Under the pieces are notes generated by a model, which saw nothing but the letters and a program-made list of their open reading frames with translations, searched no databases and was not told the origin of the DNA. Positions 34,941-43,614 of a stretch of DNA of 64,000 bases are shown one piece after another (position 1 is the stretch's first letter; every line of letters begins with the position of its first letter). Location: positions 1 through 64,000 of the forward strand of contig NZ_QNGB01000001.1 of the NCBI RefSeq assembly GCF_003298505.1. The letters run 5' to 3'. Both the position numbers and the translations under genes were made by a program. The stretch is from Roseovarius sp. TE539 (GTDB lineage: Bacteria > Pseudomonadota > Alphaproteobacteria > Rhodobacterales > Rhodobacteraceae).

Positions 34941-35903
34941 ATGAGCGATCAACAGGGCAGAGGCAAGACGGGCATGAAGGCCAACGCAATCGAAATCCGC
35001 GGTCTGACCAAGACTTACTCGGGCCGCCGGAGCGAACCGGAAAAGACGGCGCTGAGCGGCGTGAACCTCGACATTCCGCAAGGATCGGTATTTGGCCTTC
35101 TGGGGCCGAACGGAGCCGGCAAATCGACACTCATCAACATCCTTGCCGGGCTGGTGGTGAAGAGTGCCGGTGAGGTCATGATCTGGGGCTTCGACCAGGA
35201 CGTGAACCCGCGTCAGAGCCGGGCCTCGATCGGGGTGATGCCGCAGGAGTTGAACCTTGATCCGTTCTTTACGCCGCGCGCCGCGCTGGAAGTTCAGGCG
35301 GGTCTTTACGGAGTGCCCAAATCGCAGCGCCGCAGCGACGAGATATTGCGCCTCGTGGGGTTGGAGGACAAGGCCGAAGCGTATGCGCGCACATTGTCGG
35401 GCGGGATGCGGCGGCGGCTGCTTCTGGCCAAGGCGCTGGTTCATCATCCGCAGATCCTGGTACTGGACGAACCCACGGCCGGGGTGGACATAGAACTGCG
35501 CCGGATGCTGTGGGAAAATGTGCGGCGCCTCAACGAACAGGGCATGACCATCATCCTGACCACGCACTACCTCGAAGAGGCGGAAGAAATGTGCGACGAG
35601 ATCGCGATCATCAACCTGGGACAGGTTGTTGCGCGCGACAGTACCGAGAATCTTCTGGGGCGGCTGGATTCCAAGACCATGATCATCCACCCCGAAACCA
35701 GGCCGGCCCGATTGCCCGAAGCGCCGGGCCTGGAGGTGGAAGAGCGCGCGGACGGCGCCCTTGTCGTGAGTTATCACTCCGCCCGAACACCGGCCGAGGA
35801 GGTGTTGGAAGCGGTGCGCGGGGCGGGTATCCGCATTCGCGACGTCAAGACCGAACAGGCCGATCTTCAGGATGTTTTCCTGGAGCTGACGCGCACGCGC
35901 TGA
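34941..35903 (+). CDS. ABC-2 type transporter ATPase (YadG-like), no adjacent permease
   Basis: 320 residues from ATG 34941; ATG 34974 (MKANAIEIRGL) is an alternative with a fair ribosome-binding site. LLGPNGAGKSTLINILAGL is Walker A, LSGGMRRRLLLAKALVHHP the signature, ILVLDEPTAGVD Walker B, TTHYLEEAEEM the H-loop region. A C-terminal extension (about 80 residues) matches multidrug or polysaccharide-exporting ATPases. Normally an ABC-2 permease gene follows; here the next gene is a HIT protein on the other strand, so the partner must lie elsewhere. Confidence 0.88.
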   Translation: MSDQQGRGKTGMKANAIEIRGLTKTYSGRRSEPEKTALSGVNLDIPQGSVFGLLGPNGAGKSTLINILAGLVVKSAGEVMIWGFDQDVNPRQSRASIGVMPQELNLDPFFTPRAALEVQAGLYGVPKSQRRSDEILRLVGLEDKAEAYARTLSGGMRRRLLLAKALVHHPQILVLDEPTAGVDIELRRMLWENVRRLNEQGMTIILTTHYLEEAEEMCDEIAIINLGQVVARDSTENLLGRLDSKTMIIHPETRPARLPEAPGLEVEERADGALVVSYHSARTPAEEVLEAVRGAGIRIRDVKTEQADLQDVFLELTRTR

Positions 35904-35936
35904 GTCCGTGGTTGTGGCCGGCGGGACGCTTCTTGC

Positions 35937-36323
35937 TCAGTCGTCCTTGCGCGACAACATCCGGCCAAGATGGCGTCCGCCGAGGATGTGAAGGTGGAAA
36001 TGCGGAACCTCCTGAACCCCGTTTTCGCCGGCGTTGGAGATAGTGCGGAACCCGTCGCCGCCATTGCCCGGAGAAACACCGGTGATACGGCAGACCTCGG
36101 CGGTTGCGCGCATGAAATCCAGGATCTCGGCATCGCTGGCCTCGGCGGTGAAATGGTCATGGCTGACATAGCGGCCCTTCGGGATCACCAGGACATGCAC
36201 CGGGGCGAGGGGCTCAATGTCCTTGAAAGCAAGTGTGTGCTCGGACTCGAACACCGTGTCGTTGGGGATCTCGCCGCGCAGGATCTTGGCGAAAATGTTC
36301 TGATCGTCGTAATCATAGGGCAT
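35937..36323 (-). CDS. HIT family (histidine triad) nucleotide-binding protein
   Basis: 128 residues from ATG 36323 with GAGGTTCC upstream. DDQNIFAKILRGEIPNDTVF at the start and the triad VPHFHLHILGGRHLG (HxHxH) near residue 112 identify an HINT-type hydrolase of nucleoside phosphoramidates or adenylates. Located 8 bases downstream of the glycosyltransferase stop region, on the same strand as that gene but upstream in genome order. Confidence 0.93.
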   Translation of the reverse strand: MPYDYDDQNIFAKILRGEIPNDTVFESEHTLAFKDIEPLAPVHVLVIPKGRYVSHDHFTAEASDAEILDFMRATAEVCRITGVSPGNGGDGFRTISNAGENGVQEVPHFHLHILGGRHLGRMLSRKDD

Positions 36324-36331
36324 CTGGAACC

Positions 36332-37906
36332 TCAATCGGCAAACAAGTGGTCTGTCTCCGCGATCTCCTGCGCCTTGTCGTATGGAATATCAAGGAACTT
36401 CGCGATCGGTCCGGCATTCTGTTCGGGCGTGTCGGTTTGCCGGATGCGGTAATGGTTCTCGAACCCGGCGTCCCGGATCCGGTCGCTTTCGAAGGTGATG
36501 TCGCCGCGGATCGCGGGCAGCAGCCGTTCCAGTGTTTCCAGAGGGGTCTGTTCACCCGCCAGACCGACACGCATTGCATGGCCCATCAGGAAAGCGTCAC
36601 TGAATTCGCACTTGATTTCCAGCAGCCGGGTGATCGACCTGTCGCCGCAGAAATCGTGCAGAAGCTCGATGTTCCCGGGATCCATGCAGATGATCAACTG
36701 ATCGGTCTCGTAGTAATCAAAAAGCATCCGCATCAGCGCGCGGCGGTGCCGTGTCCTTTTGGCCAGCGTTCCCTGGATGCCGCCCAGATCGGGCAGCGCG
36801 GTGTGCTCCTCGTTGAAAAGGTATTCGATCGCCGGCATGTTGGTGGCCTGGCGAATACTCTCCAGCGCGCGCTTGGCGACGTGCCACTTCTTGCAGATCA
36901 CGATCATCAGTTCACGGTGCCGCCCGAGGCTGCTCTCGGTTTCCCAGAAGCGGCTTGCGAACCGTTTGCCGATCCGTCCGCGCCCGGTGAGGAACATGAA
37001 CAGGTTGCGGCCCTCGTTGGAGATCTTGAATTCCGCCGTATCGTCGGAATAGAGCGCGCCGAGGCGTTGCTTGAGGGATGTCGCCTCGGGGCTGATCTTG
37101 CGGGCGAAAAGGAAATCCTGGCTGATAAGAAGGTCGTAGTGATCATTGTAGAAAGTGACAGGCATACCGTAGTCGGTAAACAACAGGAAAGTGAGCGTCC
37201 GGGTCCGGATCTCCGATTCCGGCACCAGGTGGCGCACCAGTGTCTGAAAAAACGTCTCGTCCGGAATCCACGTGGTGCGGAAAAAACGCATCACATCCCG
37301 CCGCTCGCGGGTGAAATCAAGGATCGCCTCTATGGTTCGCCGGCGAAGACACCACCACTGGCTTCCGATCTGAACCTCGATATCCGCGGGGATGGCACGC
37401 TTGAGCCCCAGTCTCCGCTGAATGTTGAAGGAGGTGTAGAAAAGCCACTTGCGCTTGCGTTCATTGAAGAAGTGGCGATACGTCAGCCGTTCTTCCTTGA
37501 TGCCTGTCTTGATCCAGTCGCTTTCAAAGAAATCGAAGCTCTCGATGTAATCGACATCCTCCACATCGAGGAAATCATGCACGAACCGGGCCGATTTGAT
37601 CGCTGCGCAATCACCTGACAACATGTAGAAATGCGTGGCCCGCGGAAAGGCATCGACAGCCGCGCCGGCGGCATTGATAGACGCCTGCACAAGGGACCAT
37701 TCGCCCCAGCCACACTTGATGCGGCGGGCGAACACGACATTCGCATTGCCCGCAAGCGCGTTGCGGATGGTGTTGAAATCCTCCGTGGCGGCCCGGGCAT
37801 CAAAATGGATCGTTATGTAGTCACCGGCGGCGGTCAGCATCTCCGCCTGGCGAATGATCGCCTCGGGATCCTTGTGACAAAGGAGTATGTAAGCGATTTT
37901 CGCCAT
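36332..37906 (-). CDS. Beta-1,6-N-acetylglucosaminyltransferase-like protein with DUF5928 C-terminus
   Basis: 524 residues. The N-terminal half matches core-2/I-branching (GT14) enzymes: KIAYILLCHKDPEAIIRQAE, IHFDARAATEDF, KCGWGEWSLVQASINA and HFYMLSGDCAAIKSARFVHD, then GSQWWCLRRRTIEAIL and WIPDETFFQTLVRHL. The C-terminal half (from about residue 330) with LFMFLTGRGRIGKRFASRF and an HELMIVICKK-type region is the DUF5928-like part of Rhodobacteraceae proteins. It probably modifies a surface glycan. It is divergent from a sulfotransferase gene with a 148-base spacer. Confidence 0.85.
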   Translation of the reverse strand: MAKIAYILLCHKDPEAIIRQAEMLTAAGDYITIHFDARAATEDFNTIRNALAGNANVVFARRIKCGWGEWSLVQASINAAGAAVDAFPRATHFYMLSGDCAAIKSARFVHDFLDVEDVDYIESFDFFESDWIKTGIKEERLTYRHFFNERKRKWLFYTSFNIQRRLGLKRAIPADIEVQIGSQWWCLRRRTIEAILDFTRERRDVMRFFRTTWIPDETFFQTLVRHLVPESEIRTRTLTFLLFTDYGMPVTFYNDHYDLLISQDFLFARKISPEATSLKQRLGALYSDDTAEFKISNEGRNLFMFLTGRGRIGKRFASRFWETESSLGRHRELMIVICKKWHVAKRALESIRQATNMPAIEYLFNEEHTALPDLGGIQGTLAKRTRHRRALMRMLFDYYETDQLIICMDPGNIELLHDFCGDRSITRLLEIKCEFSDAFLMGHAMRVGLAGEQTPLETLERLLPAIRGDITFESDRIRDAGFENHYRIRQTDTPEQNAGPIAKFLDIPYDKAQEIAETDHLFAD

Positions 37907-38054
37907 CGGCGGCGCCGTTCCCCGTTCTTGTTGCGGATAACTACAGTGATAGTCCTGAACAGGCGTTGAATAAACATGCTTTCTTTGGTTTTTTTAACGG
38001 GTTAGAAACTGGAGTATCCGTCTGGTGAGGCGGAGGTTGTCAAGGGCGGCAGGC
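37907..38054. promoter_or_regulatory. Divergent AT-rich promoter region between glycosyltransferase and sulfotransferase
   Basis: The 148-base spacer is AT-rich compared with its surroundings, especially 37960-38000 with a run of T. It must contain both promoters. I cannot assign -35 and -10 boxes with confidence. Confidence 0.4.
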
Positions 38055-38873
38055 ATGGGATTTCCCGGAACATGGATGACCGAAAGCGAAAGCGTGGTCT
38101 ACCGCGTGGTGCCCAAATGCGCCTGCTCGACCATCGGCCAGATCATGTATTATTCCGATCACGGCACCTTCTTCGACGGCGACATACATGATGCCCGGAG
38201 TGGTATGCACAAATGGGCGCTGGATGAAAGCCAGGCCCTGATCACCGACAACATCACCTCGCACCGATCCTTTGCATTCACTTGCGTGCGCAATCCCTAC
38301 ACGCGCATCCTGTCCAGCTTCTTCGACAAGATCTGCGGCATTCAGCGCAACGGCAAACGGTATCGTGGCAAGCTGGTGCCCCTTCTGGTCCAGAAATACG
38401 GAATCGAGGTGGGCGGCGAGGACGGCAAGGAAGAGTTCGACCAGATCCGCAGCTTTCGCCGTTTCCTGCTCTTCGCCCGCGATACCATCCGCTGGCGCAA
38501 GCCGATGGAGCCGGATATTCACTGGTCCGCAATGTCCGGCCATGTCTCGACCTTCATCGTGAACGGCGGCACCTATGACAGGATATTCTGGACCGAAAAG
38601 TTCAACGAAGGGATGGGCCAGATCCTGTCGTCGATCCCGGCGCCACAACAGGTCGATCTGGGAAACATTCCCCGCTTCAACGAATCGGAAGGTCACGGTC
38701 CGAAACGCGCGCACCCTGTCGAAGACTATTTCGATGACTTGTCGATGCATCTGGTCAGGGAAATCTATCACCGCGACTTCGAACTCTTCAAATACGACTT
38801 CGATGATCCCTCCAACAAGATGCCGGTGGGCGAGATCGACCTCGACGAGGTGCATGCCAAGCTGGGCGAATGA
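38055..38873 (+). CDS. Sulfotransferase family protein (PAPS-dependent)
   Basis: 272 residues from ATG 38055; a GTG at 38025 would add ten residues. VVPKCACSTIGQIMYYSDHG is the 5'-phosphosulfate-binding loop (PKxACST), and TCVRNPYTRILSSFFDKICG is the 3'-phosphate loop (RNPYxRxxS). It belongs to the carbohydrate-type sulfotransferase 2 family. The divergent partner is a glycosyltransferase, so the pair may build and sulfate a surface saccharide. No membrane helix or signal peptide. Confidence 0.88.
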   Translation: MGFPGTWMTESESVVYRVVPKCACSTIGQIMYYSDHGTFFDGDIHDARSGMHKWALDESQALITDNITSHRSFAFTCVRNPYTRILSSFFDKICGIQRNGKRYRGKLVPLLVQKYGIEVGGEDGKEEFDQIRSFRRFLLFARDTIRWRKPMEPDIHWSAMSGHVSTFIVNGGTYDRIFWTEKFNEGMGQILSSIPAPQQVDLGNIPRFNESEGHGPKRAHPVEDYFDDLSMHLVREIYHRDFELFKYDFDDPSNKMPVGEIDLDEVHAKLGE

Positions 38874-39033
38874 GGCGCCCACCATGATCGTGTGAGCCGA
38901 CGCACCAGCGGGTCATGTTCCGACCTGACCGTTTTGTGAAATTTTCATGAAGATTTGTCTTTCTTGATCTGGATCGAAATGGGCGTCATGTCGGTCGGGC
39001 AGGATCGGGCCAGTCAGAAGCAGGAGACGCCCG
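38874..39033 (+). promoter_or_regulatory. Upstream region of the PstB-like gene
   Basis: A TGAAATTTTCA dyad (38938-38948) and a TTGAT-CTGG-ATCGA element (38964-38977, one mismatch to the FNR consensus) lie here. On the minus strand TTCAT and TTCAC repeats spaced by 11 bases loosely resemble a Pho box. None of these is conclusive. Confidence 0.3.
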
Positions 39034-39846
39034 ATGTACGCCGCACCCGATACGCTTTGCGAAGCCGCCCCGGCCTTGTCCAACAATGCACCCTTGATGA
39101 CGTTGAAAGACGTCAATCTTTGGTACGGGGACAAGCAGGCCCTTTTCAACGTGAGCTTCGAGCTTTTCACAGGCGAGATTCTCGCCTTCATCGGTCCGTC
39201 AGGCTGCGGCAAGTCCACTGCGCTCAAGTGCCTCAACCGCATGCACGACAACACTACGGACGTCACCATCTCGGGCCGTATCGAGATGGAGGGCCACGAC
39301 ATCCACGACCCGGAGATCGACCCGCCCATGCACCGGCGCCGCTTCGGCTGGGTGGCCCAGAAACCGAACCCGTTTCCGATGTCGATCTGGAAGAACGTCG
39401 CCTACGGTGCGCAGCTGCACGGGCTTGCCGCATCGCGTGCCGATTTGGAGCAACACGTGACCGAGTGCCTGAGCCGTGCCGGTCTTTGGGACGAGGTGAA
39501 GGACAACCTGCACAGCATGGAGGGCACGGACCTTTCCGGCGGTCAGCAACAAAGGCTTTGTATCGCGCGGGCGCTGTCAACAAGGCCCGATGTCCTGCTG
39601 ATGGATGAGCCCACGGGCTCGATAGACCCGATCGCCACGGCGCGTGTCGAGGAACTGATGCTCGACCTGCGGGCCGATCATTCGATCGTCGTGGTGACCC
39701 ACTCGATGATGGAGGCGCGCCGCCTTGCGGACAGGGTGGCCTATTTCCATCTTGGTGAACTTCTGGAAATCGGCCCGACCGAACAGGTCTTTTCCGCCGC
39801 CCGCAGCGACGAGGCGCGCCGCTTCGTCGAAGGAAAATTCGGGTAG
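39034..39846 (+). CDS. Phosphate transport-like ABC ATPase (PstB-like), unlinked to pstSCA
   Basis: 270 residues with AGGAGA upstream. FIGPSGCGKSTALKCLNRM is the PstB-type Walker A and CLNRM block. PMHRRRFGWVAQKPNPFPMS is the typical Q-loop region of PstB, followed by LSGGQQQRLCIARALSTRP and VLLMDEPTGSIDPIATARVE. It follows PstB closely, including THSMMEARRLADRVAYFHLG. No pstS, pstC, pstA or phoU lies next to it, so it may serve another phosphate or phosphonate-like permease or be a spare copy. Confidence 0.88.
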   Translation: MYAAPDTLCEAAPALSNNAPLMTLKDVNLWYGDKQALFNVSFELFTGEILAFIGPSGCGKSTALKCLNRMHDNTTDVTISGRIEMEGHDIHDPEIDPPMHRRRFGWVAQKPNPFPMSIWKNVAYGAQLHGLAASRADLEQHVTECLSRAGLWDEVKDNLHSMEGTDLSGGQQQRLCIARALSTRPDVLLMDEPTGSIDPIATARVEELMLDLRADHSIVVVTHSMMEARRLADRVAYFHLGELLEIGPTEQVFSAARSDEARRFVEGKFG

Positions 39847-40111
39847 TGCCAGCCACCCACGGCGTCGCGGGCATCTTCTGGACGCCGGCCGCTCGTGGTG
39901 GATCACCAGCCGTGACATGACCGCAAGGGTGGGCGGTGAAGGCAGAAAGCCGATGACCGCCAATGGTGATGGCGCGCCGGCGTTCGCCTGCCTCGGTGAC
40001 GGGCCGGGCAACGCAGGAGCCGGGCGCGCTGTCATTCCGCGTCCGGAAATTCCCGGTGTCGCTGCACCGCATTTCTTGCCGAGGCGGGCCGCAAGGACGG
40101 ACAAGCGACGT
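39847..40111. other. 265-base intergenic stretch between PstB-like gene and adenosine kinase
   Basis: I see no convincing gene here. Open frames on both strands are shadows that run into the neighbours. There is no clear terminator either. Confidence 0.4.
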
Positions 40112-41098
40112 TCAGATCAGGCCGTCGGCTGCGAACATGGCCTTGACGTCGCGTTCCGGGCGCGCGCCGTAGTGACCGATGACCTCGGCGGCGGCTATGC
40201 ACCCCATGCGCCCGGATACCCTCAGAGGGAACCCTTTCGCCACGCCGTAAAGAAAGCCGGCAGCGAACTGGTCTCCGGCACCGGTGGCATCCACCGGGGT
40301 GATCTCGTCCACGGGAACCGATACGCTCTCCTCGCCTTCCACGATCACCACGTCGTGGCCCGACCGGGTACAGACGACAAGCCCGCTATCGGCCGCCGCC
40401 TGTTCCAGCGCCGCACCCAGATCCTCGGTCTGGTAAAGCGATTTCCACTCGTGCTCGTTCCCAATCACATAGTCGAGTTCGCGGACCAGACGTCGGAAAT
40501 CATCGCGGTGGCGGTCGACACAGAACGGATCGGAGAGGGCGATGCCGGCCTTGCCGCCACCCGCCCGGCAGGCGCGGGCCGCTTCCGTGAATGCCTCCTT
40601 GCCCTTGGGCTTGTCGTAGAGATACCCCTCGAGAAAAAGCAGGCCCGACTGCCCTGCGACCGAATCCGGGACATCCTCCTTGCCCAGTTCGGCGGATATG
40701 CCAAGGTAGGTGTTCATCGACCGCTCTCCATCTGCCGTCACGAAGATCATCGAGCGTGAGGTCGGCAACTCGCCACCCCGCACGGGGGCATTCACGAAAA
40801 CCGTACCGTCCCGTGCCATCGCATCGGCGTAAAAGCGCCCCAGGGCATCATCCTGAACCCGCCCGATGAACCCGGTGGAAAGACCGAGAGCCCCGAGCCC
40901 GGCGATGGTATTCGCGACAGACCCGCCCGGAAGCCGGTGGCGGTTCTCCATCGCGTCATAAAGGAACTCGCCGCGCTCGCGCTCGACAAGCTGCATGATT
41001 CCCTTCTCGATCCCCATGCGGGTGAGGAAAATATCGTCGCATTGGCTGATCACGTCGACGACGGCATTGCCGATCCCGACGGCCTGGTATTCGCTCAT
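40112..41098 (-). CDS. Adenosine kinase-like PfkB family carbohydrate kinase
   Basis: 328 residues. VGIGNAVVDVISQCDDIFL at the start, LPGGSVANTIAGLGALGLS for the substrate lid, and PVDATGAGDQFAAGFLYG with the catalytic Asp of the PfkB fold are clear. The overall sequence matches proteins annotated as adenosine kinases in Rhodobacteraceae rather than fructokinases. It overlaps the start of nth by 4 bases at the far end, so both may be one transcript. Confidence 0.85.
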   Translation of the reverse strand: MSEYQAVGIGNAVVDVISQCDDIFLTRMGIEKGIMQLVERERGEFLYDAMENRHRLPGGSVANTIAGLGALGLSTGFIGRVQDDALGRFYADAMARDGTVFVNAPVRGGELPTSRSMIFVTADGERSMNTYLGISAELGKEDVPDSVAGQSGLLFLEGYLYDKPKGKEAFTEAARACRAGGGKAGIALSDPFCVDRHRDDFRRLVRELDYVIGNEHEWKSLYQTEDLGAALEQAAADSGLVVCTRSGHDVVIVEGEESVSVPVDEITPVDATGAGDQFAAGFLYGVAKGFPLRVSGRMGCIAAAEVIGHYGARPERDVKAMFAADGLI

Positions 41099-41739
41099 GT
41101 GGTCTTGTCCTCGAACTTGCAGAGATCATTGATAAGGCAGGCGCCGCAGGCGGGCTTGCGCGCGCGACAGGTATAGCGGCCGTGCAGGATCAGCCAGTGA
41201 TGCGCATGGCGCTGGAATTCGGCCGGAACATGGTCCTCGATCGCGCGTTCGACCGCGGCCACATCCTTGCCCGGGCAGATTCCGCTGCGGTTGCCGACCC
41301 GGAAAATATGCGTATCCACGGCCTGCGCGGGCAACCCCCACCACATGTTGAGAACCACGTTCGCGGTCTTGCGCCCGACGCCGGGCAGTGACTGGAGCGC
41401 CGCGCGCGAACTGGGCACGTCACCGCCATATTCCTCCACGAGGATACGGCTGAGTTTCATGATGTTGCGGGCCTTGTTGCGGTAAAGGCCGATGGTGCGG
41501 ATATGCCCGATCAGACCTTCCTCACCCAATTCGAGCATTTTCCGCGGTGTGTCGGCAACTTCGAAGAGATCCCGCGTGGCCCTGTTGACGCCCGCGTCCG
41601 TGGCCTGTGCGCTCAGGGCGACGGCCACCAGCAGAGTATAGGCGTTGACATGCGACAGCTCGCCTTGCGGTTCTGGCTCGGCGCTGCGGAATCGCTCGAA
41701 GACCGCGCGCATGGTGTGGTAATCCATCTGCGACTGCAT
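41095..41739 (-). CDS. nth: Endonuclease III
   Basis: 214 residues from ATG 41739; MPMQ at 41745 and MDYH at 41727 are alternatives. A DNA glycosylase/AP lyase that removes oxidised pyrimidines. SLPGVGRKTANVVLNMWW is the helix-hairpin-helix containing the catalytic lysine, AVDTHIFRVGNR holds the catalytic aspartate, and CRARKPACGACLINDLC is the C-x6-C-x2-C-x5-C iron-sulfur loop. It is divergent from the alkylation-repair gene with about 100 bases between. Confidence 0.95.
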   Translation of the reverse strand: MQSQMDYHTMRAVFERFRSAEPEPQGELSHVNAYTLLVAVALSAQATDAGVNRATRDLFEVADTPRKMLELGEEGLIGHIRTIGLYRNKARNIMKLSRILVEEYGGDVPSSRAALQSLPGVGRKTANVVLNMWWGLPAQAVDTHIFRVGNRSGICPGKDVAAVERAIEDHVPAEFQRHAHHWLILHGRYTCRARKPACGACLINDLCKFEDKTT

Positions 41740-41838
41740 GGGCATCCGTATGCCCACAAAACCGCCAATGCGCAACATTCGGGTCGCAGGCGCCAGCCGG
41801 CACCGGTATTGGGTTCGCAAGCAGCCGGACGGGACGCA

Positions 41839-42705
41839 ATGAGCCGACGAAACGATCACAGTTACCATTACCATGTCATGCGGCGCGCAATCGGTCTGAT
41901 CGATGGTGCGGAAGCGGCGCTGACACTGAACGAATTGGCGGCAGAGATGCAGATGAGCCCATCGCATTTCCAGCGTGTCTTCACGGCATGGGTTGGCGTG
42001 TCGCCCAAGCGGTATCAGCAATACCTCACGCTGGATCACGCAAAGTCCCTTTTGTCGCGGCGCTTCACGACGCTTCAGACAGCGCATGAACTGGGGCTTT
42101 CCGGATCCGGGCGCCTGCATGATCTGTTCCTCAGGTGGGAAGCGATGAGCCCTGGCGAGTTCGCCCGAAAGGGGGCGGGGCTGGAAATCCGTTGGGGGTG
42201 GTTCGACAGCCCGTTCGGCCCGGTCCTCGTGATGGGAACCGAGCGGGGAATCTGTGGCATGGGATTTGCCGGGGAAACCGGCGAGGCGGCAGCGATGGAG
42301 GATCTTGCCGGGCGCTGGCCAGAAGCCCGGTTCGTGGAGAGGCCGGCGGCGCTGTCGCCCTGGATCGAGACGGTTTTCGGCAATGGCAGCGCCGGTCACG
42401 TCGCCAGCCGGCCGCAGAACGAGGTTCCACTGCACCTCATCGGCGCGCCGTTCCAGATCAAGGTCTGGGAGGCCCTGCTGCAGGTTCCGTCAGGCCAGGT
42501 GACCACCTATTCGGAGATCGCACGGTCGGTCGGCAACCCGCGCGCCGTACGCGCCGTGGGCACAGCGGTCGGGCGCAATCCGGTCAGTTACCTGATCCCC
42601 TGTCACCGGGCGCTTCGCAAGTCGGGCGGCCTTGGCGGCTATCACTGGGGATTGCCCGTGAAGCGTGCGATCCTGGCCTGGGAGTCCGCCCGCGCCGGCG
42701 TATGA
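41839..42705 (+). CDS. AraC-type HTH / methylated-DNA-cysteine S-methyltransferase fusion
   Basis: 288 residues from ATG 41839. The N-terminal 105 residues form an AraC-type helix-turn-helix (LTLNELAAEMQMSPSHFQRV with GVSPKRYQQYLTLDHAKSLL), and the C-terminal half is an O6-alkylguanine DNA alkyltransferase with PFQIKVWEALLQVPSGQVTT and the active-site YLIPCHRALRKSGGLGGY. It differs from E. coli Ada in lacking the N-terminal zinc domain with the methylphosphotriester-accepting cysteine. It directly repairs O6-methylguanine and may regulate its own gene. Confidence 0.92.
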   Translation: MSRRNDHSYHYHVMRRAIGLIDGAEAALTLNELAAEMQMSPSHFQRVFTAWVGVSPKRYQQYLTLDHAKSLLSRRFTTLQTAHELGLSGSGRLHDLFLRWEAMSPGEFARKGAGLEIRWGWFDSPFGPVLVMGTERGICGMGFAGETGEAAAMEDLAGRWPEARFVERPAALSPWIETVFGNGSAGHVASRPQNEVPLHLIGAPFQIKVWEALLQVPSGQVTTYSEIARSVGNPRAVRAVGTAVGRNPVSYLIPCHRALRKSGGLGGYHWGLPVKRAILAWESARAGV

Positions 42706-42829
42706 AATCGCCCCTTCTGGGCGGAATGATGCCAAGGTTTCTCCTTTTGTCGTTGGGTTGAGCCGCGACAGTACATATAGTTCCGGCCACAGGCCCGGAA
42801 CGGCGGGCGACGAATTAGAGGCTGAGATC

Positions 42830-43495
42830 ATGACAAGAGCAAAATCCGCGATTTCCCTGATGGCCGGCGCATCGCTTCTGGCGGTGAGTGCCTGCACCGA
42901 TCCGGCGACCGTGAATCCCGACGATCCAAATCGCAAGACAAAGCAGGGTGCCCTCCTGGGGGGTGTTTTCGGCGCCATCACCGGCGCGCTTGCGAGCGAC
43001 GACAAGGCCAAGGGCGCGATCATCGGCGGGGCCGTTGGCGCCGCTGGCGGCGCGGCGATCGGCAACGCGCTGGACAAGCAGGAGGCCGAACTGCGCCGCG
43101 ACCTTGAAAACGAGCGCGTGGGCATCACCAATACCGGCGACCGCCTGATCGTGACCATGCCGCAGGACATTCTCTTCGAGACTGACAGTTCCGAGGTCAA
43201 CCCGGTCCTGAGATCCGATCTTCTGACCGTCGCCGACAGCCTCAAGACCTATCCGGACACCAGCGTGCAGGTCGTGGGCCATACGGACAACACCGGCGAG
43301 GCATCTTACAATCAGGCCCTTTCCCAACGCAGGGCGAACGCGGTGGCGGATGTGTTGATGTCCGGCGGCGTGTCCTTCGGGCGCATCCAGACGATAGGCC
43401 GTGGCGAGGATCAGCCGGTTGCATCGAACCTGACACCGGAAGGCCGGGCGCAGAACCGCCGCGTGGAAATCGTGATCCTGCCAAACGCGCGCTGA
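42830..43495 (+). CDS. OmpA family lipoprotein with glycine-zipper segment (YiaD-like)
   Basis: 221 residues from ATG 42830. A lipobox signal SLMAGASLLAVSACTD, then a glycine-zipper region (GALLGGVFGAITGALAS and GAIIGGAVGAAGGAAIGNAL), then an OmpA peptidoglycan-binding domain with LFETDSSEVNPVLRSDLLTV, VVGHTDNTGEASYNQALSQR and GRAQNRRVEIVI. It resembles YiaD outer-membrane lipoproteins linking outer membrane and peptidoglycan. Confidence 0.9.
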   Translation: MTRAKSAISLMAGASLLAVSACTDPATVNPDDPNRKTKQGALLGGVFGAITGALASDDKAKGAIIGGAVGAAGGAAIGNALDKQEAELRRDLENERVGITNTGDRLIVTMPQDILFETDSSEVNPVLRSDLLTVADSLKTYPDTSVQVVGHTDNTGEASYNQALSQRRANAVADVLMSGGVSFGRIQTIGRGEDQPVASNLTPEGRAQNRRVEIVILPNAR

Positions 43496-43614
43496 ACCTC
43501 AGTTCGGTCGTGGCGCGGGGGCCGTCTTGACGGGCTGACAGGCGTGCTTTCTTGACGCTTCGCAGGGTTCGGGATAGGCGGTTGCCCATGCATCCACAGG
43601 AAGGATACCGCCTC

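Noticed and set aside
36332-37906. Capsule or defence function of the GT14-like protein as a toxin
   Set aside because: All recognisable blocks are those of a saccharide-branching enzyme; there is no partner immunity gene.
38964-38977. FNR box before the PstB-like gene
   Set aside because: One mismatch to the consensus. Roughly two such sites are expected by chance in 64 kb under equal base use, and the gene has no known anaerobic role, so it is not called as a firm site.
39725-40759. 344-codon plus-strand frame between the PstB-like gene and adenosine kinase
   Set aside because: It begins inside the PstB-like gene and ends antisense to adenosine kinase; the middle part has no recognisable protein features.
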